DNA from: Thermovenabulum sp049723235
Lineage (GTDB): Bacteria > Bacillota > Thermosediminibacteria > Thermosediminibacterales > Thermosediminibacteraceae
Reading direction: 5' to 3'
NCBI RefSeq assembly: GCF_049723235.1
Contig: NZ_JBNARB010000009.1
Location: 1 to 64,000 of the forward strand
Length of the DNA stretch: 64,000 nucleotides
Shown: piece by piece, positions 50,562-59,297 of the stretch
How positions within the stretch are numbered: the stretch's first letter is position 1
Layout of the letters: each line of letters opens with the position of its first letter
The notes under the pieces: generated by a model
Database searches by the model: none
The model's input: only the letters and a program-made list of their open reading frames with translations
Told to the model about the DNA's origin: nothing
Program-made: the position numbers and the translations under genes

Positions 50562-52397
50562 ATGAACGTTGTAGGTCTTACAACCTCCCATGAGGTTTAT
50601 ATAGCTTCAAAGGAGCGAAAGTTTAGAATAAACGAGTTAATACTTATTGAGGATCCCAATCAAGGCCCGGTAATAGGGGAGGTATCGGAAACCTTTTCTT
50701 ATAACAGGTACATACCTTTTTCTTTGAATCACGATTTTTTTGATGCTAAGGTAGTGGAATCCTTGAAAAGGCTGGGTTACAGCATTGATGAAGAGGAAAT
50801 AAATGTGGCAAAGGTTAAGCTGATGACCGAAACTACTTATCCCATTGTTACAGGCTCTAAGGCGAGGATACCTGATTTTTTTGAGGTTAAAGATATACTT
50901 GTAAGGGGAAGTAAGGAGGATGGCCTTGTCCTGGGCGAAATAAAGCATACCGAGGAAACAGCACAAACAATGGGAGAAGAGTTAAAGGGACTATTTTATA
51001 TACTTAACAAAGGGAAAACCGAAAAAACAAAAAGCGTGCCCTTTATATTAGACCTCAGGTCTTTTCAGCAATATCCGCATATCGGTATTTTCGGGGGTTC
51101 CGGCTCGGGAAAATCCTTTGGTATGAGGGTAATAATGGAGGAATTGATGAGGAAGAGAATACCTTCTATCATACTGGATCCCCATTACGAAATGGATTTT
51201 TCCACCTCTTCAGATCTCGGGGAAAGGCCGGATTTCAGTGATTGCTATCAGAAATTCCAGATCGGTGAGGACATAGGTGTAGAATTTTCAGCATTGACTA
51301 CAAGAGACCTCCTGGATCTTTTGTCCGCCGTTAAACCTTTGACCGAGGCAATGTCCAGTGCTGTGGAAATCCTCTTTAAAAGGGGAGATTCCTACGCCAG
51401 TTTTTCCTCAAGGGTCGAAGATCTATGCGAAGCTTTAGAGATGGGCAAGGCAAAGCTGGATAAAATGATCGCATTGGAAGGAATAAAGGAAATCGAGAAA
51501 GAAAAATACAGACGTTTAAGGGAGCTGGTGGAAGAGTATTCCAATATTCCCCTTCCCTCCGTTCAGGGTATTTCCTGGAGGTTGAGAAGGCTTTATTACT
51601 CGGGGATTTTCAGCCACGATATAAACCCGGTAATAAGAGCGTTAAAGTCGGGTAAACTTTCGGTAATACAGGGGCCTATTTGGCTTTTACAGGTGTTTGC
51701 AACTTACATTCTTTCAAGTTTGTACAGAAAAAGAAGGGATTACAAGGATGGAGAACTAAGGGGAGAAAAAAACTTTGAATATTTTCCACCCTTTGTCGTC
51801 GCCACGGATGAAGCCCATAATTTTGCACCAAAAGGTTATGATGCCCCCAGCAAGGGCATAATAAAAGAAATAGCGCAGGAAGGGAGAAAATACGGGGTAT
51901 TCCTGGTATTGGCAACACAAAGGCCTACCTTGTTGGATGAAACCGTTACCGCTCAGCTCAATACCAAAATAATATTCAGGACGGTAAGGGGCAACGACAT
52001 CAGCACACTGATGGAGGAGACGGATTTGAGCTCCGAGGAAGCAAAAAGGCTTCCCTATCTTCCCTCGGGGGATGCTTTTGTCTCCACTCCGCTTTTCGGC
52101 AGGACCATCGCGATTAGGGTAAGGTATCCTTACTCCATGAGCCCTCATTTGAAAAATCCGTTTGACGAGCTAATAGAAAAAAGCAATCAGGAGATGGAAG
52201 AATACTATGAACTAATTAAAAAGGAATTGCCAATTTATGAATCAAATCTTTTGAGGGTTGCGAAAAATATAAGTTCGCAAAATTCGAAGGTTGTAATGGA
52301 AGTTAATGCTTTAAAAAATCTTTTAGAAGAAATGGTTAAAAAGGGAAAAATAAAAAAAGAGGAATCTCCCTTCGGCAGTTTCTATACCGAAGCTTGA
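50562..52397 (+). CDS. herA: HerA-type hexameric DNA translocase
   Basis: A 611-residue FtsK/HerA ATPase. N-terminal barrel (HAS) domain, Walker A GIFGGSGSGKSFGMRVIMEEL near 180 split, Walker B FVVATDEAHNFAPKG near 410, sensor LATQRPTLLDETVTAQLNTKIIF. Partner of NurA. It ends inside the promoter of the metG T-box leader. Confidence 0.93.
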   Translation: MNVVGLTTSHEVYIASKERKFRINELILIEDPNQGPVIGEVSETFSYNRYIPFSLNHDFFDAKVVESLKRLGYSIDEEEINVAKVKLMTETTYPIVTGSKARIPDFFEVKDILVRGSKEDGLVLGEIKHTEETAQTMGEELKGLFYILNKGKTEKTKSVPFILDLRSFQQYPHIGIFGGSGSGKSFGMRVIMEELMRKRIPSIILDPHYEMDFSTSSDLGERPDFSDCYQKFQIGEDIGVEFSALTTRDLLDLLSAVKPLTEAMSSAVEILFKRGDSYASFSSRVEDLCEALEMGKAKLDKMIALEGIKEIEKEKYRRLRELVEEYSNIPLPSVQGISWRLRRLYYSGIFSHDINPVIRALKSGKLSVIQGPIWLLQVFATYILSSLYRKRRDYKDGELRGEKNFEYFPPFVVATDEAHNFAPKGYDAPSKGIIKEIAQEGRKYGVFLVLATQRPTLLDETVTAQLNTKIIFRTVRGNDISTLMEETDLSSEEAKRLPYLPSGDAFVSTPLFGRTIAIRVRYPYSMSPHLKNPFDELIEKSNQEMEEYYELIKKELPIYESNLLRVAKNISSQNSKVVMEVNALKNLLEEMVKKGKIKKEESPFGSFYTEA

Positions 52398-52424
52398 CAG
52401 GGTGCGGAAAAACTGGTATATAAT
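52394..52424 (+). promoter_or_regulatory. metG promoter
   Basis: TTGACA then TATATAAT at 17-19 nt, overlapping the herA stop codon. A strong housekeeping-type promoter. Confidence 0.8.
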
Positions 52425-52439
52425 AGATAAACTCCATAA

Positions 52440-52663
52440 GACTTCAATGAAGGGTTGAGTAGGCAAAAATAAAGGCCAAAGAGAGCCGGGTAAGGTGAAA
52501 GCCGGTGCCTGCTTTTTGCCGAACATGGACCTGGAGAAACCTTTGCCGAAGTATTTTCAGGTAAAGGCGGGTATAAGCCCGATAAAGCTAAAAAGGCCGA
52601 AAAGGCGAATTAGGGTGGGACCGCGGGTTACCCTCGCCCCTTTGTGGATGGCGGGGGTTTTTT
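52440..52663 (+). promoter_or_regulatory. T-box riboswitch, methionine type, upstream of metG
   Basis: The leader has AGAGAGCCGGGTAAGGTG-type stem I apex, an ATG specifier codon in GAACATGGACC (52525-52527), the T-box AGGGTGGGACCGCGGG (52612-52627) and an intrinsic terminator CCCTCGCC...GGCGGGGG TTTTTT. Uncharged Met-tRNA binding opens transcription into metG. Covers the whole 300-nt gap. Confidence 0.93.
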
Positions 52664-52699
52664 AATTTTAAGATTATAAAGGAAAAAGGAGGGCAATCA

Positions 52700-54625
52700 A
52701 TGGAAAGAAAAACTTTTTATATTACAACTCCAATTTACTATCCCAGCGATAAACTCCATATAGGGCATTCCTATACAACTGTTGCAGCCGATGCTATGGC
52801 CCGCTTTAAAAGGCTTACCGGCCACGATGTTTTCTTTTTAACGGGAACCGACGAACACGGTCAAAAGATCCAGAGGAAAGCCCAGGAAAAGGGAAAGACT
52901 CCAAAGCAGTACGTAGATGAAATAGTAGATTGGATAAAAGAATTATGGAAGATACTTGACATTTCTTATGATCATTTCATAAGAACTACCGATGATTACC
53001 ACGTGAAAGGCGTTCAGGAAATTTTTAGAAGGCTTTACGAAAAGGGGGATATTTATAAGGGCGAATACGAAGGATGGTACTGCACGCCCTGCGAATCCTT
53101 TTTTACCGAAAGGGAGCTGGTGGAAGGCAAGTGCCCCGATTGCGGCAGGGATGTGGAGCTGGTAAAGGAGGAGGCTTACTTTTTCAGGCTGTCAAAATAT
53201 CAGGACAAGCTAATTGATTACATTGAGAAAAATCCCGATTTTATACAGCCCCCATCCAGGAAGAATGAAATGTTAAATAACTTTTTAAAGCCGGGGCTGG
53301 AGGACCTTTGCGTATCAAGAACAAGTTTTGACTGGGGGATTCCCGTTACCTTTGACGAAGGGCATGTGGTTTACGTGTGGATCGATGCCCTTTCCAATTA
53401 CATCACGGCTCTCGGGTATCCTTTTAATAATGAGCTTTTTAATAAATTCTGGCCGGCGGATGTGCACTTAGTAGGGAAGGAAATAGTAAGATTCCATACC
53501 ATTATTTGGCCGGCTATGCTTATGGCTTTGGACCTTCCCCTCCCTAAGAGGGTTTTCGGCCATGGATGGCTTATTCTGGAAGGCGGTAAGATGTCTAAAT
53601 CCAAGGGTAACGTGGTAGATCCGAGAGTGCTGGTGGACCTTTACGGCGTGGATGCAATCAGGTACTTTTTATTGAGGGAAATTCCTTTTGGAGCGGATGG
53701 CAATTTCTCCAACGATGCCCTTATTGACAGAATAAATTACGACCTTGCCAACGATTTGGGGAATTTGCTTTCCCGGACCGTAACAATGCTGGAAAAGTAC
53801 TGTGAGGGCAGGATACCTACCTTCGGGGAGTTCACAAAAGAAGATAAAGAACTCATCGATATGGCAAAATTCCTTCCGCAAAAAATAGAATCCTTGATGG
53901 ACTCCTTTGAGTTTTCAGAAGCCTTAAAGGAAATCTGGCAGTTCATTGGCAGGGCAAACAAATATATTGACGAAACGGCACCCTGGGTACTTGCTAGAGA
54001 AGAAGGAAAAAGAGAAAGGCTTAATACCGTTCTTTACAACCTGGCCGAATCCCTGCGGGTGATTTCCATCCATATATCACCTTTTATGCCCAATACGCCC
54101 GGTAAAATCAGAAAGCAGCTGGGGATTCCCGAAGATATTTGTACCTGGGAAGCGGCAAAAGTGTGGGGATTGCTGCCCCCGGGAGCAAAGATAGGGCAAA
54201 AAGAGATCATTTTCCCGAGAATCGAAAAGAACACGGAAAACGATAAAAAAACAAAAGAAGAAGAAACCATGGCAAAGGAAAATCAAAACCTGGAAGGGAT
54301 GAATGTAATTACAATAGAAGATTTTGCAAAAATAGAGCTGCGTGTGGCAGAAGTGATTGAAGCGGAAAAAATCCAGGGAGCGGATAAACTTTTAAAACTT
54401 CAGGTTAAAATAGGAGAAGAAAAGAGGCAGATAGTAGCAGGGATAGCCAAATTTTACTCACCCGAAGAGCTCATAGGCAAAAAAATAGTAGTTGTAGCAA
54501 ATTTGAAACCTGCAAAACTGAAGGGAGTGGAATCCCAGGGGATGCTGCTGGCGGCTTCCATTGATGATAAACTTTCAATAATTACTGTAGAAAGGGATAT
54601 ACCGTCAGGGGCGAAAGTAAAATAA
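52700..54625 (+). CDS. metG: Methionyl-tRNA synthetase
   Basis: A 641-residue class I synthetase. HIGH-like HIGHSY near residue 21, zinc CTPC...CPDC near 125-145, KMSKSKGN near 298, and a C-terminal EMAP/tRNA-binding domain (about 540-641, IEDFAKIELRVAEV). Charges initiator and elongator Met-tRNA. Controlled by the T-box. Confidence 0.98.
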   Translation: MERKTFYITTPIYYPSDKLHIGHSYTTVAADAMARFKRLTGHDVFFLTGTDEHGQKIQRKAQEKGKTPKQYVDEIVDWIKELWKILDISYDHFIRTTDDYHVKGVQEIFRRLYEKGDIYKGEYEGWYCTPCESFFTERELVEGKCPDCGRDVELVKEEAYFFRLSKYQDKLIDYIEKNPDFIQPPSRKNEMLNNFLKPGLEDLCVSRTSFDWGIPVTFDEGHVVYVWIDALSNYITALGYPFNNELFNKFWPADVHLVGKEIVRFHTIIWPAMLMALDLPLPKRVFGHGWLILEGGKMSKSKGNVVDPRVLVDLYGVDAIRYFLLREIPFGADGNFSNDALIDRINYDLANDLGNLLSRTVTMLEKYCEGRIPTFGEFTKEDKELIDMAKFLPQKIESLMDSFEFSEALKEIWQFIGRANKYIDETAPWVLAREEGKRERLNTVLYNLAESLRVISIHISPFMPNTPGKIRKQLGIPEDICTWEAAKVWGLLPPGAKIGQKEIIFPRIEKNTENDKKTKEEETMAKENQNLEGMNVITIEDFAKIELRVAEVIEAEKIQGADKLLKLQVKIGEEKRQIVAGIAKFYSPEELIGKKIVVVANLKPAKLKGVESQGMLLAASIDDKLSIITVERDIPSGAKVK

Positions 54626-54632
54626 GGGGCTG

Positions 54633-55397
54633 ATGGCTTTGTACTTAGACGTTCACGCTCATATAGACGATGAGGCTTTTAACAACGATAGATCTCAATT
54701 AATCGAAAAAATAAAAAGAGAAGGGGTTTTCTTCATTAACGCCGGGGTTGACGTAGAATCCAGCGCCTTGTCGGTAGAACTTTCAATACACGAGAACATA
54801 TATGCAGCCGTGGGGGTTCACCCCCACGAAGCTGCAAAAACTAATAAAGGCTTTATTGACGAGCTAAAAAGATTTTCAAAGAATTCAAAGGTAGTAGCCA
54901 TCGGCGAGGTAGGGCTGGATTACCACTACAATTTTTCGCCTAAGGAAAAGCAGCTGGAGGTTTTTAAAGAACAGCTTTATTTAGCGGGTGAGCTCAATCT
55001 TCCGGTGGTGGTTCACGACAGGGAGGCCCATGAGGATGTGCTAAAGCTGCTGGAAGAATTGGGAACCAAGAAGGTCATACTCCATTGTTTTTCAGGGGAC
55101 CTTTATATGGCAGAAGAGGCCTTAAAAAAAGGGTATTATTTCTCCTTCGGAGGTTCGATGACTTTCAAAAAAAATGAACAGGGAAGGGAAATAATAAAAA
55201 AACTGCCGGCAAAAAGAATTTTCCTGGAGACCGATTCTCCTTACCTTACACCCGAGCCCTTTCGCGGTAAAAGAAACGATCCTACTTTTATAAAAATCCT
55301 TTACGATTATTATGCAAAATTAAAAGAAATGGGGTTATACGAATTAAAAAAGTTAATGCAGGAGAATGCCGCAGAGTTTTTTGGGATTTACATTTAA
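54633..55397 (+). CDS. tatD: TatD family metal-dependent nuclease
   Basis: A 254-residue TIM-barrel hydrolase. VHAHIDDEAF near residue 7, GVHPHEA, AIGEVGLDYH, VVHDREAHEDV, ILHCFSG, LETDSPYLTPEPFRGKRN. Metal ligands present. DNA repair/quality-control exonuclease in the family. Bacillus yabD position. Confidence 0.95.
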   Translation: MALYLDVHAHIDDEAFNNDRSQLIEKIKREGVFFINAGVDVESSALSVELSIHENIYAAVGVHPHEAAKTNKGFIDELKRFSKNSKVVAIGEVGLDYHYNFSPKEKQLEVFKEQLYLAGELNLPVVVHDREAHEDVLKLLEELGTKKVILHCFSGDLYMAEEALKKGYYFSFGGSMTFKKNEQGREIIKKLPAKRIFLETDSPYLTPEPFRGKRNDPTFIKILYDYYAKLKEMGLYELKKLMQENAAEFFGIYI

Positions 55398-55434
55398 AAT
55401 AAAAAAATTTTTATAAAAAAATTTTAAAACTATA

Positions 55435-55462
55435 TTGCTTTTTTTTGAAAAATGCATATAAT
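55435..55462 (+). promoter_or_regulatory. trpP leader promoter
   Basis: TTGCTT, 16-nt spacer, TATAAT in the AT-rich gap after tatD. Moderate match. Confidence 0.5.
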
Positions 55463-55499
55463 ATTTTATAAAACTGAAACTTTAATTTAGTAAATTTCG

Positions 55500-55819
55500 A
55501 TGAAGGGGAAAAGTAGCCTTACCGAAAGGTTAAAGAGAGCTGCCGGCGGTGGAAAGGCGGTACCGAAAGGTAGGGTGAATGGGCCCTGAAGATGCGGCGG
55601 CGAAAGGAAAAAAGTAGCTGCTGCCGGGTAAGCCCTCCGTTAAAAAAGGGGCATGGTATCGCCGATACGGCCGTACCAGAAAAGGGAGTCCTGCTTTCAG
55701 GTGGCAATCACGGCATTTCGTCCTGATGGGTGAAATGCCGTTTTTTGTTATATGCGGGACTAATAAGGGTGGCACCGCGGATAAAGCATCCGTCCCGGAG
55801 GGGATGGGTGCTTTTTTTA
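55500..55819 (+). promoter_or_regulatory. T-box riboswitch, tryptophan type, upstream of trpP
   Basis: The specifier codon TGG is in GTGAATGGGCCC (55580-55582). The T-box AAGGGTGGCACCGCGG (55765-55780) precedes a terminator AAGCATCCGTCCC/GGGATGGGTGCTT with TTTTTTT. Between stem I and the T-box a separate hairpin CGGCATTTC/GAAATGCCG ends in TTTTTT (55711-55746). Trp shortage should raise trpP. Confidence 0.9.
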
Positions 55820-55848
55820 TTAAAAAAATTTAAAGAAGGGGGATTTTT

Positions 55849-56358
55849 ATGAAATTAAGGGATTCTATCTTAACCGCTCTTTTAATGGCTATCGGCTATG
55901 TTTTACACCAGGTGACTCCGCCCATTGTTGCCGGGATGAGGCCCAATTTCCTTCTTGTTATGCTCTTCCTTTCGATTTTTATTAACCCGAAACCCGCTAA
56001 CGCGCTTCTCGCAGGTTTTTTAGGAGGTGTATTTGCCGCCCTTTCCACCACCTTCCCGGGAGGGCAGATTGCAAACATCGTGGATGAACTTATTACAGCT
56101 CAGGTGATTGCATTACTTGTCAGGGTTACTCCCAATTTAAACCGGCAAATAGCGGTACCTCTTTTCACCCTGCTGGGAACCATGATAAGCGGAGCAATAT
56201 TTTTATCGGTAGCAATGATAGTGGTGGGAGCTCTTCCGACCGCCTTTTCTACCCTTTATACGGTAGTTGTTTTGCCTACCGCTGCCATAAACACCGTGGT
56301 AGGTGCAATATTATATAATTTGACAAGAACAGCTCTGAGAACGGTAGTAAAATTTTAG
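55849..56358 (+). CDS. trpP: Tryptophan transporter TrpP family
   Basis: A 169-residue membrane protein with five hydrophobic stretches. MAIGYVLHQVTPPIVAGMRP then FPGGQIANIVDELI and a C-terminal GAILYNLTRTALR match TrpP (YhaG-like). The Trp-specific T-box upstream supports tryptophan as substrate. Confidence 0.9.
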   Translation: MKLRDSILTALLMAIGYVLHQVTPPIVAGMRPNFLLVMLFLSIFINPKPANALLAGFLGGVFAALSTTFPGGQIANIVDELITAQVIALLVRVTPNLNRQIAVPLFTLLGTMISGAIFLSVAMIVVGALPTAFSTLYTVVVLPTAAINTVVGAILYNLTRTALRTVVKF

Positions 56359-56373
56359 GTATTTTTTTTGAAT

Positions 56374-56401
56374 TGCCCCGGTAAAATGGGGCATTTTTTT
56401 A
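56374..56401 (+). terminator. Terminator after trpP
   Basis: TGCCCC / GGGGCA stem followed by eight T. Confidence 0.85.
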
Positions 56402-56479
56402 TTTAATTTTTCATTGTGTAGAATTGTAATTTGTGTTAAAATAGCATAGAAAAATCCTAAGAGAATGGGCGGGGCGATT

Positions 56480-57070
56480 ATGATAGCATATAAGATAGGA
56501 GATTCACTGTATTTAAACATCACCAACCGTTGCACGAATAAGTGCAGCTTCTGTATAAGAAATTTTGCAAAGGGTGTCGGTGGTTACGATTTATGGCTTG
56601 AGAAGGAACCGACTACGAAGGAAATAATTGAGGCAATCGGCAATCCCGAAAATTATAAAGAAATAGTTTTTTGCGGTTACGGGGAGCCTCTTTTGAGGCT
56701 TCAGGTGGTTTTGGATGTAGCGTCTTATATAAAGAATAATTTTCCTGGAATTCCGGTTAGAATAAATACAAACGGGTTAGGAAATTTGATTCATGGAGAG
56801 GATATAACCCCTCAATTCAAAGGTTTAATTGACGTGATCTCCATAAGCCTTAATGCTCATAATTCGGAAACCTACGATAGGATTTGCCGCTCCGATTACG
56901 GTGAGGAGGCTTTCTATGCCGTACTGGAATTTGCAAGAAAATGTAAAAATTATGTTCCCAGGGTGGTTTTAACCGTTGTAGAACTTCCCGAAGTGGATAT
57001 AGAAAAAACAAGAAAGATTGCCGAAGAATTAGGTGTAGGGTTTAAGGTCAGGAAATTCGAAAAAAGTTAA
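56480..57070 (+). CDS. Short radical SAM protein (TatD-associated type)
   Basis: A 196-residue radical SAM protein with the SAM-cluster motif CTNKCSFC near residues 19-26, FCGYGEPLLR (GxGEP) and a partial barrel. It is much shorter than most radical SAM enzymes, like those annotated as TatD nuclease-associated. No C-terminal SPASM domain. Substrate unknown. Starts at 56480 with GGGGCG upstream. Lies between trpP and rsmA, where rnmV is often found. Confidence 0.85.
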   Translation: MIAYKIGDSLYLNITNRCTNKCSFCIRNFAKGVGGYDLWLEKEPTTKEIIEAIGNPENYKEIVFCGYGEPLLRLQVVLDVASYIKNNFPGIPVRINTNGLGNLIHGEDITPQFKGLIDVISISLNAHNSETYDRICRSDYGEEAFYAVLEFARKCKNYVPRVVLTVVELPEVDIEKTRKIAEELGVGFKVRKFEKS

Positions 57071-57089
57071 CCCGAGAAGGTGGTAATTT

Positions 57090-57932
57090 TTGAAAATAAA
57101 AGAGATTATAAAAAAGTACAATATAAGGCCGAGTAAAAGGCTCGGCCAACATTTTTTAATGGAAGAATCTTTTCTTTATAAAATGTTGAAAGCAGCTCAA
57201 ATAAATGAAGATGATGAGGTGCTGGAGATAGGCTCCGGGCTGGGAGTACTGACCCTGAAACTTTCCGACTATTCAAAAAAAGTGGTCGCAGTAGAAAAAG
57301 ATCCTTCGCTTATAAAAATTTTAGAAGATTTGGTAAAAGACAGGAAAAATGTTTGTTTGATTAACGAAGATGTGCTAAAATTAGATTTAAACAGGGTAAA
57401 AGAGGATTATTTTGAAAATAATTGTTTTAAAATTGTTGCTAATCTGCCATATTATATTACGAGCCCTATTTTGATGAAGATAATCGAATCTAAGGATATT
57501 ATTTCTAAAGCCGTCTTAATGGTTCAAAAAGAAGTAGCCCAAAGGCTGGCATCGCCTCCGGGCAGTAAAAGCTACGGGATACTCAGCGTGGCGGTTCAGC
57601 TGTACTCCGATGTGGAGATCGTCGATACTGTAAACAGGGGAGCATTTTTCCCACCTCCCCAGGTGGATTCAGCCATTGTAAAACTCGACATCAGGAAAGA
57701 AGCAAAAGTGGCAATGCCCGATGAAAAAACCTTCTTTAAAATTGTGGAAGCTGCTTTTTCCGAAAGGCGTAAGACCTTAAAAAATTCGTTAAGGAATAAT
57801 TTAAATCTGAGCAACGAGGATATAAAGATGATACTAAAAATTTCGGGTATTGATGAAAATAGAAGGGCGGAAACGTTGAGCCTACAGGAATTTGCATCAA
57901 TTTGTCGGGTTTTTATGGATTTGAAAAAATGA
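57090..57932 (+). CDS. rsmA: 16S rRNA dimethyladenosine transferase KsgA
   Basis: A 280-residue methyltransferase. RPSKRLGQHFL near residue 13, EIGSGLGVLTLKLS (SAM), VANLPYYITSPILMK (NPPF-like NLPY) and FSERRKTLKNSLRNN. Dimethylates A1518/A1519. TTG start with GAAGGTGG upstream. Confidence 0.97.
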   Translation: MKIKEIIKKYNIRPSKRLGQHFLMEESFLYKMLKAAQINEDDEVLEIGSGLGVLTLKLSDYSKKVVAVEKDPSLIKILEDLVKDRKNVCLINEDVLKLDLNRVKEDYFENNCFKIVANLPYYITSPILMKIIESKDIISKAVLMVQKEVAQRLASPPGSKSYGILSVAVQLYSDVEIVDTVNRGAFFPPPQVDSAIVKLDIRKEAKVAMPDEKTFFKIVEAAFSERRKTLKNSLRNNLNLSNEDIKMILKISGIDENRRAETLSLQEFASICRVFMDLKK

Positions 57933-57946
57933 AAGGATGGGATACA

Positions 57947-58417
57947 ATGTATTTCATAAGCCCGACAAAAGGGAGACTATCCCTTAAAGAAACCGTAATG
58001 GATATTATCGCTTATTTAGAGGAAGACCCCGAAGCGCGGTACAAACTCATAATAGGTACCGATTCCCAGGAAAAAAACAATACCTGTTTTGTCACGGCAA
58101 TTATAATTCACAGAATTGGTAAGGGAGCCAGGTACTATTACAGGAAAAGAATCATGTCCTTAGTAAAAAATTTGAGGCAAAGGGTCTATATTGAAACCTC
58201 TTTGTCCCTGGAAGCGGTCAATGCCATAAAAAATGAGCTTTCTAAGACAAATTACCAGAACATGGATGTGGAGGTACATGTGGATATAGGACAAAACGGG
58301 GATACGAAGGAACTTATTAAGGAAGTTGTGGGTTGGGTTATGGGAAGCGGCTTCAGGGTTAAGATAAAGCCTCAAGCTTACGGTGCTACGAAGGTGGCGG
58401 ACCGATTTACGAAATAA
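57947..58417 (+). CDS. DUF458 (YkuK) RNase H-like protein
   Basis: A 156-residue protein: YKLIIGTDSQEKNN near residue 36 and EVHVDIGQNGDTKELI with KPQAYGATKVADRFTK at the end are DUF458 marks of an RNase H-like fold. Acidic residues are present. Sporulation link in some Firmicutes. ATG at 57947 with AAAGGATGGG upstream; overlaps the next, convergent gene by 11 bp. Confidence 0.85.
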   Translation: MYFISPTKGRLSLKETVMDIIAYLEEDPEARYKLIIGTDSQEKNNTCFVTAIIIHRIGKGARYYYRKRIMSLVKNLRQRVYIETSLSLEAVNAIKNELSKTNYQNMDVEVHVDIGQNGDTKELIKEVVGWVMGSGFRVKIKPQAYGATKVADRFTK

Positions 58418-59198
58418 AACTTTTTAATATATCAAACCTTCTTTCACCGTGGTATCCAATAAATTCCCGGTTGTTAATGATACGGGAAGGCAAAAGACCT
58501 TTGTATAAATTAAGAGCTTGTATAATATCGCCGATGATGGTATCGGCCATTTTTTTTGCATGACTAAAGCCGCGAAGCTTAGAACCTGGCTCCTCCACCC
58601 GCATAATTGAGGGAGCAGCTACCTTCAGACCTTCTTTTACCGCAAAAACCGACTCTAAAGGAGGTATTGCAAAATAGCAGAAATCAACACTTTGTAAAAA
58701 TTTTCCGGATACCGCGTGAGGACCGTGGGAAGGTATAGCTGTATACACCTTATGGTACAGGTTTAACGTCTCGTTAAACAGTCTTTTATAATAATAAAGC
58801 TCCAGGGAAAGCCGGTTTTCTTTCAGATAATCGGGGTAAAACCTGGTTAAAGAAAGATCAGCCTTTTCTTTTTCTATTGATTTAATCAGGTTTTTAAGCT
58901 GGCGATCCATTTTCCCTTCCATATCTCCATCCACAAAAATTACGCACTCCGCCCCGTCTTTATAGGCAGTATAGGCTCCAACAGCTTTGGGCACGTCATA
59001 CCCTAAGGCTTCTTTGAAATGGATAATTTTTATTTTACCTGCGAAAGAGGTGCTCAACTTTTGTACTTCATAAAGCGTATTATCCGTGGAACCGTTAATT
59101 ACGGTAATAATTTTATCTACTCCTATTTTTATCAAATTAATTAAGACCTTTGAAATTCTCCCCTCCTCGTTTTTTGCAGGTACTACAGCAGCAATCAC
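58407..59198 (-). CDS. Glycosyltransferase family 2-like protein
   Basis: A 263-residue GT-A enzyme without membrane helices. AAVVPAKNEEGRISKVL at the start, a nucleotide-sugar/metal motif VIFVDGDMEG (D-x-D) near 93 and a C-terminal helical part. Related to glucosyl-3-phosphoglycerate synthase-like GT2s; acceptor unknown. Lone minus-strand gene among plus-strand genes, convergent with DUF458. Confidence 0.8.
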   Translation of the reverse strand: MIAAVVPAKNEEGRISKVLINLIKIGVDKIITVINGSTDNTLYEVQKLSTSFAGKIKIIHFKEALGYDVPKAVGAYTAYKDGAECVIFVDGDMEGKMDRQLKNLIKSIEKEKADLSLTRFYPDYLKENRLSLELYYYKRLFNETLNLYHKVYTAIPSHGPHAVSGKFLQSVDFCYFAIPPLESVFAVKEGLKVAAPSIMRVEEPGSKLRGFSHAKKMADTIIGDIIQALNLYKGLLPSRIINNREFIGYHGERRFDILKSFIS

Positions 59199-59297
59199 GA
59201 AAAGCCCCCCAATTTAATTAACATGCGGCTTTATGTTAGCATATTATGTAATAAAAATTAAAAGTGTGAATAAAGAAAATTTAAGGGGGTGAAGGGG

